From assembly GCA_964242735.1 (NCBI GenBank), contig CAXTAK010000015.1, positions 32,677 through 96,676 on the forward strand: a DNA stretch of 64,000 nt, written 5' to 3'. This stretch comes from CADCUY01 sp964242735. GTDB taxonomy: Bacteria > Actinomycetota > Actinomycetes > Actinomycetales > Quadrisphaeraceae. Below the pieces are notes generated by a model. The model had not been told where the DNA came from. It saw nothing but the letters and a program-made list of their open reading frames with translations, and ran no database searches. Each line of letters opens with the position of its first letter. Positions within the stretch are counted from its first letter, which is position 1. Positions 17,094 to 26,192 of the stretch are shown here, piece by piece. The position numbers were made by a program, and so were the translations under genes.

Positions 17094-17993
17094 TCAGAGC
17101 TCCTGCGCGAAGCGGCCCTCGACCCGGCGGAACGCCGCCTGACCGAGCACCACCGCCAGGGCGGCGAGGCCGAGGCCGACTCCGGCGCGCCAGAGCAGGT
17201 CGGGGGCGAGCAGCTCCACGGCGCGGGGGTGGGGCAGGGCGGCGGGGTACCAGAAGGCCCAGTGGAACAGCTCGACCGCCACGGTGACCGGGTTGAGCTG
17301 GTACACCGCCAGGAGCAGCGGGTGCTCCGCGACGAAGGGCACCGCCGCGACCTGGCGCCAGGAGTACAGCACGGGGGAGATCCACACGGCCACCACGAGC
17401 AGCAGGTCCACGAGGTTCTCCAGGTCGCGGGCCACGGTGTTCAGCGCCGCGAAGGCCAGCCCCAGGCCGGTGGCGAGGCCCACGACGATGACGAAGCCGA
17501 CGACGGCACCGAGCAGGGGCAACGCCTGGGGGCGCCAGCCCGCGGTGACCGCACCGACGACCAGCACCAGCAGCTGCGGTGCGAAGTGCACCACCGCCAC
17601 CCACACGCTGGCCACGGGGAACAGCTCCCGGGGGAGGTAGATCTTCTTCACGAGGTCGGCGTTGTTGACGACCGAGCGGGTGGCGTTGCCCAGGGCCTCG
17701 CTGAACAGGTTGACGGCGATCATCCCGCTGAACAGGTACACCGCGAAGTCGGGGATCGTGTCGCCGAGCCGGAGGAAGACCCCGAGGGCGAGGAAGTACA
17801 CGAGGTACTGCACCCCGGGCTTGACGTAGGACCACGCCAGGCCGAGGACGGAGGCGCGGTAGCGCACCCGCAGCTCCTTGCGCACCAGCAGGGACAGCAG
17901 GAAGCGGCGCCGGGCGACGTCGAGCAGTCCGGCCCCGCGCCCGGGGACGACGAGCTCTCCCCCGACCGGGGGCGCGGACGGCGCGGGGCTCAC
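17094..17993 (-). CDS. wzm: Polysaccharide ABC exporter, membrane subunit
   Basis: This ABC-2 type permease (299 aa) has six hydrophobic segments and the family blocks KELRVRYRASVLGLAWSYVKP near the N-terminus and NNADLVKKIYLPRELFPV before the third helix. GTG 17993 lies 10 bp after the stop of the GlfT2-like gene. A more upstream in-frame start would overlap that gene by 68 bp and adds only low-complexity sequence. It partners with wzt. The glycan exported is inferred from context. Confidence 0.88.
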   Translation of the reverse strand: MSPAPSAPPVGGELVVPGRGAGLLDVARRRFLLSLLVRKELRVRYRASVLGLAWSYVKPGVQYLVYFLALGVFLRLGDTIPDFAVYLFSGMIAVNLFSEALGNATRSVVNNADLVKKIYLPRELFPVASVWVAVVHFAPQLLVLVVGAVTAGWRPQALPLLGAVVGFVIVVGLATGLGLAFAALNTVARDLENLVDLLLVVAVWISPVLYSWRQVAAVPFVAEHPLLLAVYQLNPVTVAVELFHWAFWYPAALPHPRAVELLAPDLLWRAGVGLGLAALAVVLGQAAFRRVEGRFAQEL

Positions 17994-18003
17994 CGGTGGG
18001 CGC

Positions 18004-20109
18004 TCACCGGCGGGCGGCAGCGTCGGCGGCAGCAGACGTGTCGACCGCGGTGCCGGCCGTGCCGTCGGCACTCGCGCCCGCCCCGACCCCCGCGTCGTCC
18101 AGCCCGAGGGAGGTGCGCCACGCCGCCACCGACGCCAGCCCCTCGATGCCGGAGCGGTAGCCGCGCGCCAGCGCGGGCCACTCCAGCAGCAGCTGCCGGT
18201 GCAGGGTCAGGGACCGGCCCAGCAGCGCCGCGAAGCGCCGGGGGTCGCGCCGGTACCAGGCCACCCCCGTGCCGTCGGCGGCGGAGACCAGCGCGGAGTC
18301 GAAGCGGCTGAGCAGCCACCACCGGGCGTCCATGTGCGGGATGTCGGCCTGCGGGTGGGAGGCGGCGAGGTCGTCGACGCTGCGCAGCTGCTTGATCACG
18401 CCGCCGACCGCGGCGCCGATGATCGCCGAGCGGTTGCGCGGCACCTCGAACTCCCGGCCACGCCGCGGCGGCTTGCGGCGCCGCGAGGCCGGGAAGGACG
18501 CCGCGTCGGGCAGGTAGGTGGCGTCGGGCGCACCGGCCCGCAGCGCACGCACCTGGGCGAGCTTGCCCGGCAGGGCGGCGTGCAGGTCCTCCCACCCGGC
18601 CAGGGTGTCCTCCAGGGCGAGCAGCCGCAGCTCCGCGGTGGAGTACTGCATGGAGAGCAGGTGCTTGACCTGGATGCTGAACGACTCGCGCACCACGTTG
18701 CCCCCGCGGGGGTACGGGGAGTGCAGCAGCGCCGCCACCAGGCGGTTCCGGGCGTGGTAGTACGCCTGCCAGTCGGTGGCGTCGTCCTTGTCCGTCCACG
18801 GCACGTGCCACACCGCGGTGCCGGGGAAGGAGACGGTGGGGATGCCGGCCTCCCCCGCGCGCAGGCCGTACTCCGCGTCGTCCCACTTGATGAACACCGG
18901 CAGCGCGGCCCCGATCCGCTGGACGACCTCGGTGGGGATCAGGCACATCCACCAGCCGTTGTAGTCCACGTCGACCCGCCGGTGCAGCCACGGGGTGGCC
19001 CGCAGGTTCGCCCGTGCCAGGTCGTGGTCCTCGACGGTGGACGCCACCGACTCCCACCAGAAGCGCCAGCGCTGCACCCGCTCACCGAGGGCGTGCAGCA
19101 CCGAGCGCTGGTACATGGAGAACATGTGCCCACCGACGATCGTGGGGGTGCGGGCGAGGTCGGCGAAGGTCACGGCGCGCACGATGCCCTCCGTCTCGAC
19201 GCGCACGTCGTCGTCGAGCAGCAGCACGTACGTGCTGCGGCCCGCGGCGACCGTCTCGACCATGCCGCGGCTGAAGCCGCCGGATCCACCGAGGTTGGGC
19301 TGGTCGACCACCCGCAGGCGGTCACCCAGCGCCGCCAGCGCCGCGGGGTGGTGCGCGGTCTCGTCGACGACCTTCCGGGTCCCCTGGTCGACGACGAGCA
19401 CCTCGTCGACGACGCGGTGCAGCTCCGGGGCCTCGGCGAGGGTCCTCAGCAGGGCCGCGCAGTAGTCGGGGCGGTCGTAGGTGGTGATCGAGATGGTGAC
19501 GGTGCCGGGCGCGGCCCGGCGCGCGCCGCTCGAGCTCAGCGCGGCGGCGTGCCACGACGCCTCCTCGAGCACGAGGTCGCCGGCCCCGCCGACCAGGTCG
19601 AACCAGTACCAGCCGCCGTCGTTGAAGGGCTTCAGCGGCAGGGTGAACTGCGCGCTCGGCCCGTGCTCGGCGCCCAGCGCCGCGGAGTCCACGCGCTGGG
19701 CGTTGCCCCGCGCGTTGGAGCGGTAGACCACCACGCTGCCCTCACCGGAGGTGCGCACGGCCAGGGTGACGGCGGTGACCACGGTCCACCGGCGCCAGTA
19801 CCCGGCGGGGAAGGCGTTGAAGTAGGTGGCGAAGGAGGTGCGCGTGCCGGCGGGCACGCGGTACCGGCGGCGGCCGAGCACCTGGTCGCTCTGCTGGCCG
19901 CCGGTGCTGACCGGTCCGCGGGCGGCGGCGCCCGAGGGCGCGCCCGCCGGCCCGCCGGTGGTCGTGCCGACCTGCTCGCCGTCGACGTACAGCGCCAGCA
20001 CGTCGTCGTCCCCGTCGGACGGCAGCACCACGCGCTGCAGCTCGCGCAGGGCCGTGCCGTGAGGCGCCGTCCCGTCCGGCGCGGTGGCGGTAGCGGTGGG
20101 GCTGCTCAC
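18004..20109 (-). CDS. glfT2: GlfT2-like galactofuranosyltransferase
   Basis: The 701-residue protein has GlfT2 architecture: an N-terminal beta-sandwich (about 30-205, with FNAFPAGYWRRWT), a GT-A domain starting TISITTYDRPDYC and a helical C-terminal domain. Catalytic features are LLLDDDV (DDD metal motif), IKWDDAEYGLR (catalytic base region) and the metal-binding His in VWHVPWTDKDD. In mycobacteria this bifunctional beta-1,5/1,6 transferase polymerises galactan from UDP-galactofuranose. GTG 20109 overlaps the glf stop by 4 bp, exactly the donor-making gene. The C-terminal 40 residues are Ala/Gly/Asp-rich. Confidence 0.9.
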   Translation of the reverse strand: MSSPTATATAPDGTAPHGTALRELQRVVLPSDGDDDVLALYVDGEQVGTTTGGPAGAPSGAAARGPVSTGGQQSDQVLGRRRYRVPAGTRTSFATYFNAFPAGYWRRWTVVTAVTLAVRTSGEGSVVVYRSNARGNAQRVDSAALGAEHGPSAQFTLPLKPFNDGGWYWFDLVGGAGDLVLEEASWHAAALSSSGARRAAPGTVTISITTYDRPDYCAALLRTLAEAPELHRVVDEVLVVDQGTRKVVDETAHHPAALAALGDRLRVVDQPNLGGSGGFSRGMVETVAAGRSTYVLLLDDDVRVETEGIVRAVTFADLARTPTIVGGHMFSMYQRSVLHALGERVQRWRFWWESVASTVEDHDLARANLRATPWLHRRVDVDYNGWWMCLIPTEVVQRIGAALPVFIKWDDAEYGLRAGEAGIPTVSFPGTAVWHVPWTDKDDATDWQAYYHARNRLVAALLHSPYPRGGNVVRESFSIQVKHLLSMQYSTAELRLLALEDTLAGWEDLHAALPGKLAQVRALRAGAPDATYLPDAASFPASRRRKPPRRGREFEVPRNRSAIIGAAVGGVIKQLRSVDDLAASHPQADIPHMDARWWLLSRFDSALVSAADGTGVAWYRRDPRRFAALLGRSLTLHRQLLLEWPALARGYRSGIEGLASVAAWRTSLGLDDAGVGAGASADGTAGTAVDTSAAADAAARR

Positions 20110-21272
20110 GCGCGGGCCCCCTCGAACTGCGGGGCCAGCCGGTTGTCGACCATGGACAGCGCCGCGCCGATCGCCATGTGCATGTCGAGGTACTGGTAGG
20201 TGCCCAGGCGCCCCCCGAAGTGCACGTCCCGCTCGCCCTTCGTCAGCTCCCGGTACGCGGCCAACCGGGTGCGGTCCTCGCCGGTGCCGATGGGGTAGTA
20301 GGGCTCGTCGCCCTGTCCGGCGAAGCGGGAGTACTCCCGCATGATCACCGTCTTGTCGCTCGGGTAGTGGGTGCGCTCGGGGTGGAAGTGGCGGAACTCG
20401 TGGATGCGCGTGTACGCGACGTCGTCGCCGGCGTAGTTCATCACCGGGGTGCCCTGGAAGTCACCGATGGGCAGCACCTCGGTCTCGAAGTCCAGCGTGC
20501 GCCAGGTCAGCGCGCCCTCGGTGTGGTCGAAGTACTCGTCGAGCGGCCCGGTGTAGACCAGCGGCACCTGCCCGACCACGGTGCCGCGGCTGACGGGCTG
20601 GTCGGCGTCGAAGAAGTCGGTCTCCAGGCGCACCTCGATGCGCGGGTGGTCGGCCATCCGCTCGAGCAGGGCGGTGTACCCGTCGGTGGGCAGACCCTCG
20701 TGGGTGTCGCTGAAGTAGCGGTTGTCGTAGGTGTAGCGCACCGGGAGGCGGTTGATGACCTCGGCGGGCAGGTGGCGCGGGTCGGTCTGCCACTGCTTCG
20801 CGGTGTAGTCCTTGATGAACGCCTCGTACAGCGGCCGCCCGATGAGGGAGATCGCCTTCTCCTCCAGGTTCGCGGCCTTCGAGGTCTCGATCTCCCCGGC
20901 GAGCTCGGCGATCATCGCCCGCGCGGCGTCGGGGCCGTGGGCGGAGCGGAAGAACTGGTTGATCGTGCCCAGGTTGATGGGCAGCGGGTACACCTCGCCC
21001 CGGTAGTTCGAGTACACCCGGTGCTCGTAGTCGGTGAAGGTCGAGAACCGGTTGACGTACTCCCACACCCGCTCGTTCGAGGTGTGGAACAGGTGCGCGC
21101 CGTACCGGTGCACCTCGATGCCCGTCTCGGGCTCGACGGCGCTGTAGGCGTTGCCCCCGATGTGGTCGCGCCGGTCGATCACCAGCACCCGCAGCCCCAG
21201 CTCGCTCGCACAGCGCTGCGCGACGGTCAGGCCGAAGAAGCCCGAACCGACGATGACGAGGTCAGCATCCAC
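20106..21272 (-). CDS. glf: UDP-galactopyranose mutase
   Basis: This flavoenzyme (388 aa) converts UDP-galactopyranose to UDP-galactofuranose. The FAD motif VGSGFFGLTVA is at the N-terminus. Conserved blocks include GGNAYS, YGAHLFHTSN, KDYTAKQWQTDPRHLP, VINRLPVRYTYDNRYFSD and the C-terminal GRLGTYQYLDMHMAIGAAL. Length and blocks match bacterial Glf throughout. GTG 21272 lies 11 bp inside the phosphopantetheinyl transferase gene upstream, so glf is probably translated from the polyketide transcript as well as from any internal promoter. It supplies the GlfT2-like enzyme next door. Confidence 0.95.
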   Translation of the reverse strand: MDADLVIVGSGFFGLTVAQRCASELGLRVLVIDRRDHIGGNAYSAVEPETGIEVHRYGAHLFHTSNERVWEYVNRFSTFTDYEHRVYSNYRGEVYPLPINLGTINQFFRSAHGPDAARAMIAELAGEIETSKAANLEEKAISLIGRPLYEAFIKDYTAKQWQTDPRHLPAEVINRLPVRYTYDNRYFSDTHEGLPTDGYTALLERMADHPRIEVRLETDFFDADQPVSRGTVVGQVPLVYTGPLDEYFDHTEGALTWRTLDFETEVLPIGDFQGTPVMNYAGDDVAYTRIHEFRHFHPERTHYPSDKTVIMREYSRFAGQGDEPYYPIGTGEDRTRLAAYRELTKGERDVHFGGRLGTYQYLDMHMAIGAALSMVDNRLAPQFEGARA

Positions 21273-21999
21273 GGTCAGTGAGCGTAACGGCGTCCCCTGG
21301 CAGTGCGGCGGCGACCACGCTCGGGGTCGGCACGACGACGGCGGTGAGCACCAGGTGCTCGCGCACCGCCCAGCGCCCGTGGAGGGGCCCGGGCGGGCAC
21401 GCGGGGTCCGTTCCCCCGGCCGAGCACCCGCCCACCGCCAGCAGCCGCCCGGTGAAGGTCCCGCCCGGGTCCAGGACCAGGTCGACGTCGCGGAAGCGCA
21501 GCGGCCGCGGCTCGAAGGTGCACCACGCCTTGTAGACCGCCTCCTTGGCGCTGAACAGCACCCGGTCCCAGGCCACGCCCGGCTCCGCGCGGGTCAGCTC
21601 GGCCACGCGACCGGCCTCCGCCGGCCCGGCGACGGTGCGCAGCACTCCGGGCGGGAGCCCCTCGTGGGGCTCGGCGTCGATGCCCAGCGCGGCCACCTGC
21701 ACGGCGGGTGCGACGGCGGCGGCCCGGTAGCCCGCGCAGTGGGTGATGCTGCCGACCACGGCCTCGGGCCACCGCGGCCCGCCCCCCGGGCCGCGCTCCA
21801 GAGCCACCGGGGGGTGCCCGAGGAGGCCGAGCGCAGCGCGCGCGCAGTGCCGCCCGGTGGCGAACTCCGCCCGCCGGGACGGCACCGCACCCGAGACCGC
21901 GGCGCTCTCGGAGGGGTGCAGACCTGCCCCGGGGACGTCACCGCGCACCTCGACGGCCACGACCGGCGCTGGCAGGAGGCTCCCCACCAGCGTCGCCAC
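21262..21999 (-). CDS. Sfp/EntD-type 4'-phosphopantetheinyl transferase
   Basis: The 245-residue enzyme moves phosphopantetheine from CoA to the Ser of carrier proteins. EntD-subfamily motifs are in order: RRAEFATGRHCARAAL, VGSITHCAGY, ALGIDAEPHE (metal-binding Asp/Glu) and VLFSAKEAVYKAW. GTG 21999 lies 11 bp after the SchA/CurD-like gene's stop and a GGGAGA site is visible. Its natural client is the ACP at 26728-26985, so the cluster carries its own activation enzyme. The 3' end overlaps glf by 11 bp. Whether it also serves other synthases in the cell is unknown. Confidence 0.92.
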   Translation of the reverse strand: MATLVGSLLPAPVVAVEVRGDVPGAGLHPSESAAVSGAVPSRRAEFATGRHCARAALGLLGHPPVALERGPGGGPRWPEAVVGSITHCAGYRAAAVAPAVQVAALGIDAEPHEGLPPGVLRTVAGPAEAGRVAELTRAEPGVAWDRVLFSAKEAVYKAWCTFEPRPLRFRDVDLVLDPGGTFTGRLLAVGGCSAGGTDPACPPGPLHGRWAVREHLVLTAVVVPTPSVVAAALPGDAVTLTDRGC

Positions 22000-22010
22000 C
22001 GCCGTCTCCC

Positions 22011-23156
22011 TCAGGCGGGGACCGCGGCCCCGTGGGCCACGACGGCGTCAGCGACGGCCCCCTCCACCACGATCCCGTCGATGCCGTGGGCCGTGCGCCG
22101 GCGCAGCACGAAGACCCTGCGGTCGTGCCCGTCCCCCAGCCACCGGCCCAGGGGCCCACCGACCAGGTGACCGGGCCCGTCGGCCCACCGCTCGAAGTCC
22201 GCCAGGGACTCCCACTCCGCGAGGACGTGGTACCGCGACCCGCCGCTCTCGCACAGCAGCTCCTCCAGGACGTGACCCGGAGCTCCCGCGGCGAGGTCGG
22301 CGAGGTCGAGGTAGGCGCGCTCGAACGCGGCCTGCTCGCCCGGGGCGACGTCGAAGGCGACGTCGACCCGCACCCGGGACCCTGGGTCGGCGGTCCCCGC
22401 AGCGGGCACCCCGACGGCAGGCACCACCGCGAAGGCCCCGGCACCGGTGCGCGGCCGCTGCCGGATCTCGAGGGTCTCGCGCCGGAACTCCACCGCGTGC
22501 CACCGGGCCAGGGGCGCGCCGTCGGCCATGTGCGAGGGGTCGCCCACCCACGACGTGAAGGCGTCCTCGGAGGTCCACTCCGCGAAGATGTAGTACCGCA
22601 GCTCCACGGGGTCGTACAGGAGCTCCTCGCGCACGTGCCCGCCCTTGCCGGTCACGTTCTCCGCCATGGTCTCGTACCCGCGCTCGAAGTCCTCCTGCTC
22701 GCCGTCCACCACCGGCGTCGAGAAGGACACGCGCACCGGTGGCGCCCCGCCGCCCGCAGACGGCTGGGTCTCCTGCCGGGCCTCCTCGTGGGCCCGGTCC
22801 TGGGCCCCCAGGTCCGCGTCCACCGTCGCCAGCAGGCTGTACGTCGCCCGCGAGGCGCCCTCGCGCATGTCCCGCAGCGCCTCGGTGAGGGTCTCGCGGG
22901 CACTGCTGCGACCGAAGGCGTCGACGCTGTCCCGATCGGTCCAGTCGCTGACGATGGAGTACGAGCGCGGGTCGCGCGCATCGCGCATCAGCTGCTGGCG
23001 CAGCTGCCCGGGCACCCCGGCGATCACCGCGGCCGCCCTGGCCCACGCGGCCTCGAAGGCCCCCTCGGAGCCCTCGCGGACCTGCATCGTGAGGATCGTG
23101 CGGACCGGCCGGGCAGTGGTGTCGGCCGCCCCGGCAGCGCTCTCGGCAGCGCTCAC
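22011..23156 (-). CDS. Triple dimeric-alpha/beta-barrel protein (SchA/CurD, ABM-like) of polyketide cluster
   Basis: The 381-residue protein is three repeats of a ferredoxin-like alpha/beta barrel. Each has a strand-helix unit, a GQL or GHV turn and a closing strand with W and D/E: PGQLRQQLMRD...YSIVSDWTD (1), GGHVREELLYD...YYIFAEWTS (2), PGHVLEELLCE...YHVLAEWES (3). This resembles the SchA/CurD-like proteins of spore-pigment clusters (WhiE-I position) and antibiotic-biosynthesis monooxygenases. GTG 23156 overlaps the KS-beta stop by 4 bp. It may act as cofactor-free oxygenase, cyclase helper or scaffold; no catalytic residues can be named. An earlier in-frame start is unlikely given the tight coupling. 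Confidence 0.75.
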   Translation of the reverse strand: MSAAESAAGAADTTARPVRTILTMQVREGSEGAFEAAWARAAAVIAGVPGQLRQQLMRDARDPRSYSIVSDWTDRDSVDAFGRSSARETLTEALRDMREGASRATYSLLATVDADLGAQDRAHEEARQETQPSAGGGAPPVRVSFSTPVVDGEQEDFERGYETMAENVTGKGGHVREELLYDPVELRYYIFAEWTSEDAFTSWVGDPSHMADGAPLARWHAVEFRRETLEIRQRPRTGAGAFAVVPAVGVPAAGTADPGSRVRVDVAFDVAPGEQAAFERAYLDLADLAAGAPGHVLEELLCESGGSRYHVLAEWESLADFERWADGPGHLVGGPLGRWLGDGHDRRVFVLRRRTAHGIDGIVVEGAVADAVVAHGAAVPA

Positions 23157-24406
23157 GCGCTCGCCCCCACGTGACGCCGCAGCACCATCGAGCTGTTGAA
23201 GCCCCCGAGACCGCGCGCGTTGACGAGCACCACGTCCACCCGCCCGGACCGCGGCGAGGTGATCAGGTCGAGCCCGTGCGCGGCGTCCGCCTGCTCGAGG
23301 TTGCCCACCGCGGGCAGCACCCCGTCGCGGATGCACAGCAGGGCCGTCGCCGCGGACAGCGCCGCCCCGCCCACGCTGAGCCGCCCCGTCAGCCCCTGGG
23401 GGGCGCCCACCGGCACCGGCGTGGCGCGCCCGCCGAAGACCTCGCGCAGCGCGCGGGCCTCCAGGGCGTCAGCTGCTGGCACACCGGAGGCGTCGGCGAT
23501 GACGAGGTCGACCTCGTCGGGCGTGACGCCGGCGTCCGCCAGGGCCAGGGTCATCGCCCGCGCCTGCTGGCGCGGGTCCCGGGTGGGCGCGGTCGTCGAC
23601 CACGCGTCGTGGGTGGCCGCGTAGCCCGCGACCTCCCCGTACACCTGGGGGGCGCCGCGCTCGCGGGCCCTGTCCTCGTCCTCGACGACCAGCACCGCCC
23701 CGCCCTCACCGGGGGCGTAGCCGTTGGCGCGCACGTCGAAGGGCTTGTACCCCTCCTGCGGGGACGTGGCGGCGGTGAACTGCCCGGTCACCGACTGGCA
23801 GGCCAGCGCGTACGGCGAGAGCCCCGCCTCGGTGCCGCCGGCGAGCACGGTGGAGGTGCCGCGGCGGATGACGCGGCGCGCGTGCCCGAGGCTGTCCAGG
23901 CCCCCGGCGCCCTCGGTGACCAGCACGCTGGCCGGGCCCTTGGTGCCGTGGCGGATCGAGGCCTGCCCGGTGCTCGCCGCGTAGAACCACGCGATGGACT
24001 GGTAGGCGGTCACCGCGCGGGGCCCGCGGCCGTACAGCCCCGTCATCTCCCGCTGCCCGAACTCGTTGCCGCCTGAGCCGGCAGCCAGCGCCACCGAGGT
24101 GGCGTAGGGGTCGTGCGCGGCGGGGTCGTACGCGGCGTCGGTCAGGGCCATCTGCGTGGCCGCCAGCGACATCCACGTCCAGCGGTCGGTCTGGATCATC
24201 AGCCGCTCGTCGACGTGGTCGCTGGGCACGAACCCCGGCACCTGCCCGGCGAGGGTCACCCCGTAGGGGCTGGAGTCGAAGTCCTCCAGCGGCCTCACGA
24301 CCACGTCGTTGGCGCGCACCGCGGCCCAGTGCTCCTCCACGCCCACCCCGGTGGGCGCGACGACCCCGAGCCCGGTCACCAGGGCCCTGCTCCTGCCCCC
24401 GCTCAT
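23153..24406 (-). CDS. Type II PKS ketosynthase beta subunit (chain-length factor)
   Basis: This 417-residue KS-fold protein pairs with KS-alpha to set polyketide length. The thiolase fold is intact (RALVTGLGVVAPTGVGVEEHW at the start, ending VNARGLGGFNSSMVL), but the nucleophile region reads VTEGAGGLDSLG. Gly166 aligns with the KS-alpha active-site Cys177. In most chain-length factors that position is Gln (EQAGGLD), so this subunit is unusual as well as non-condensing. The catalytic His motifs of KS-alpha are also absent. ATG 24406 overlaps the KS-alpha stop by 4 bp, the usual translational coupling of the heterodimer. Confidence 0.92.
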   Translation of the reverse strand: MSGGRSRALVTGLGVVAPTGVGVEEHWAAVRANDVVVRPLEDFDSSPYGVTLAGQVPGFVPSDHVDERLMIQTDRWTWMSLAATQMALTDAAYDPAAHDPYATSVALAAGSGGNEFGQREMTGLYGRGPRAVTAYQSIAWFYAASTGQASIRHGTKGPASVLVTEGAGGLDSLGHARRVIRRGTSTVLAGGTEAGLSPYALACQSVTGQFTAATSPQEGYKPFDVRANGYAPGEGGAVLVVEDEDRARERGAPQVYGEVAGYAATHDAWSTTAPTRDPRQQARAMTLALADAGVTPDEVDLVIADASGVPAADALEARALREVFGGRATPVPVGAPQGLTGRLSVGGAALSAATALLCIRDGVLPAVGNLEQADAAHGLDLITSPRSGRVDVVLVNARGLGGFNSSMVLRRHVGASA

Positions 24407-25695
24407 GCTGTCGCCCGCCCGGCGTCGGCGAGCAGGATGGCCGACTGGAACCCGCCGAAGCCGCTGCCCACCGACAGGGCGACGTCGATGGTCTGGTCCC
24501 GGGCGGTCTTGGGCACGTAGTCCAGGTCGCACTCGGGGTCGCGGTTCTCCAGGTTCGCCGTGGGGGGGACGACGCCGTGCTCCATGGCGAGCGCGCACGC
24601 GGCGATCTCGATGGAGCCGATGGCGCCCAGGGAGTGCCCGACCATCGACTTGATCGAGCTCATGGGCGTGGAGTACGCGTGCTGGCCCAGGCTGCGCTTG
24701 ACCGCCGCGGTCTCGTGGCGGTCGTTCTGCTTGGTGCCCGACCCGTGCGCGTTGACGTAGTCCACGGCGGTGGGGTCCAGGCGGGCCTGGCGCAGCACCT
24801 CGTCGATCGCGGCGCTCATCTCGAGGCCGTCAGGGCGCAGCCCCGTCATGTGGAAGGCGTTCGACCGGTTGGCGAAGCCGGCGACCTCGCAGTAGATGTG
24901 CGCGCCGCGGGCCCTGGCGTGCTCGAGCTCCTCGAGCACCATCACCGCGCCGCCCTCGCCCATGACGAACCCGTCGCGGGTGTTGTCGAAGGGCCTCGAC
25001 GCCGACTCGGGGCTCTCGTTGCGCGCCGAGGTGGCGCGGATGGCGTCGAAGCACGCCACCGAGATCGGGGAGATCGGGGCGTCGGAGGCGCCGGCGATGA
25101 CGATGTCGGCGTCACCGTCCTCGATGAGCTGCGAGCCGTAGCCCACCGCGTCGATGCCCGAGGTGCACCCCGTCGACATCACCGACGCGGGCCCGTGCGC
25201 GCGGTAGCGCACCGCGAGCTCGGCGGCGGCGGTGCTGGGCAGCAGCGCCTGGTGCAGGAACCGACTGCCGTAGGTGGGGTCGACGATCCACTCCCGGCCG
25301 GAGTCGGAGACCTGGACGTACTCGTCCTCCAGCTTCATCGTCGCGCCCACCGCGCTGCCGAGGCTGACCGCGAGGCGGTCGTGGTCCACGGCGTCGCCGG
25401 TGTCGAGGTCGAGGCCGCTGTCGGCGACGGCCTCGGCGGCCGCGATCAGCGCGAACTGCACGAAGCGGTCGGTGCGGGCGACCTGCTGGGTGCTCAGTCC
25501 CGCGGCGACCATGTCGATGTCGACCTCGGCCGCGATCTGGGAGCGGAACCTCGTGGCGTCGAAGAAGGTGATGCGCCGCGTGGCGGTGCGACCGTCGACG
25601 AGGAGCTGCCAGAAGGAGTCGCGGGTGGGTCCGCCGGGAGCGACGACGCCGATGCCGGTGACGACGGTGCGGCGGGGACCGTTCACAGCGCTCAT
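24403..25695 (-). CDS. Type II PKS ketosynthase alpha subunit
   Basis: The 430-residue condensing enzyme has the full catalytic set: Cys177 in STGCTSGIDAVG, the first His in VNAHGSGTKQNDRHE and the second in KSMVGHSLGAIGS. The N-terminus RTVVTGIGVVAPGG and C-terminus VGSGFGGFQSAIL are typical. TGCTSGID and the HGSGTKQND block mark it as a type II aromatic KS-alpha rather than FabF. ATG 25695 overlaps the cupin stop by 4 bp. It condenses malonyl units carried by the ACP at 26728-26985; chain length is not predictable here beyond similarity of the operon to spore-pigment (long-chain) systems. Confidence 0.95.
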   Translation of the reverse strand: MSAVNGPRRTVVTGIGVVAPGGPTRDSFWQLLVDGRTATRRITFFDATRFRSQIAAEVDIDMVAAGLSTQQVARTDRFVQFALIAAAEAVADSGLDLDTGDAVDHDRLAVSLGSAVGATMKLEDEYVQVSDSGREWIVDPTYGSRFLHQALLPSTAAAELAVRYRAHGPASVMSTGCTSGIDAVGYGSQLIEDGDADIVIAGASDAPISPISVACFDAIRATSARNESPESASRPFDNTRDGFVMGEGGAVMVLEELEHARARGAHIYCEVAGFANRSNAFHMTGLRPDGLEMSAAIDEVLRQARLDPTAVDYVNAHGSGTKQNDRHETAAVKRSLGQHAYSTPMSSIKSMVGHSLGAIGSIEIAACALAMEHGVVPPTANLENRDPECDLDYVPKTARDQTIDVALSVGSGFGGFQSAILLADAGRATA

Positions 25696-26192
25696 GCGGT
25701 GGCGTCCGGGAGGGTCTCGGTGTCGACGTGACCGAGCCGCGGCTGCGGGGCCAGGGGGGCGAGCTGGAAGACGACGAACACCGGCTGGTCGCTGTCGTTC
25801 ATCAGGCGGTGGCGCACCCCGATGGGGATGCACACGCCCTGCTGGGCGGTGAGGGTGCGCGGCTCGCCGTCCAGGCGCACCGTCAGCTCACCGGTGACGC
25901 AGAACAGGAACTCCTCGGAGTAGGGGTGCCAGTGCTCGGTGACGAACTCCCCCGGCTGCAGGGTGAGGGTGCCCATGAAACCGGTGGTGGAACCGACCGT
26001 GGACGGCGCGAGCACGGTGCGGACGTCGCCGCCGCGCCGCCGGTTGGAGGGCACGTCGGCGGTGCCGACGGTCCTGATCGACGACGGGGCGGGGGCCTGC
26101 GCCTGGTGGACGGCCACGATGTCGGGGCCCCCGACGGTGGGCAGGCCGTGCTCGACCGCGGTGGGGGGGTGGGGGTCTGCCTGGGTGGTCAT
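25692..26192 (-). CDS. Cupin-domain polyketide protein (WhiE-II/TcmJ-like)
   Basis: This 166-residue single cupin has GEFVTEHWHPYSEEFLFCVTG as motif 1, with two His, a Glu and the spacing for a metal site, and PIGVRHRLMNDSDQP as motif 2. The N-terminal 60 residues are variable and Pro/Ala-rich. Cupins occupy the slot just before KS-alpha in spore-pigment and tetracenomycin clusters, where they help cyclase or monooxygenase steps. ATG 26192 overlaps the aromatase stop by 4 bp. Metal binding is inferred from motif; the reaction is unknown. Confidence 0.85.
   Translation of the reverse strand: MTTQADPHPPTAVEHGLPTVGGPDIVAVHQAQAPAPSSIRTVGTADVPSNRRRGGDVRTVLAPSTVGSTTGFMGTLTLQPGEFVTEHWHPYSEEFLFCVTGELTVRLDGEPRTLTAQQGVCIPIGVRHRLMNDSDQPVFVVFQLAPLAPQPRLGHVDTETLPDATA

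Noticed and set aside
17878..20199. Plus-strand open frame opposite the galactofuranosyltransferase
   Set aside because: It shows no family motifs, and the minus strand carries all GlfT2-type catalytic motifs.
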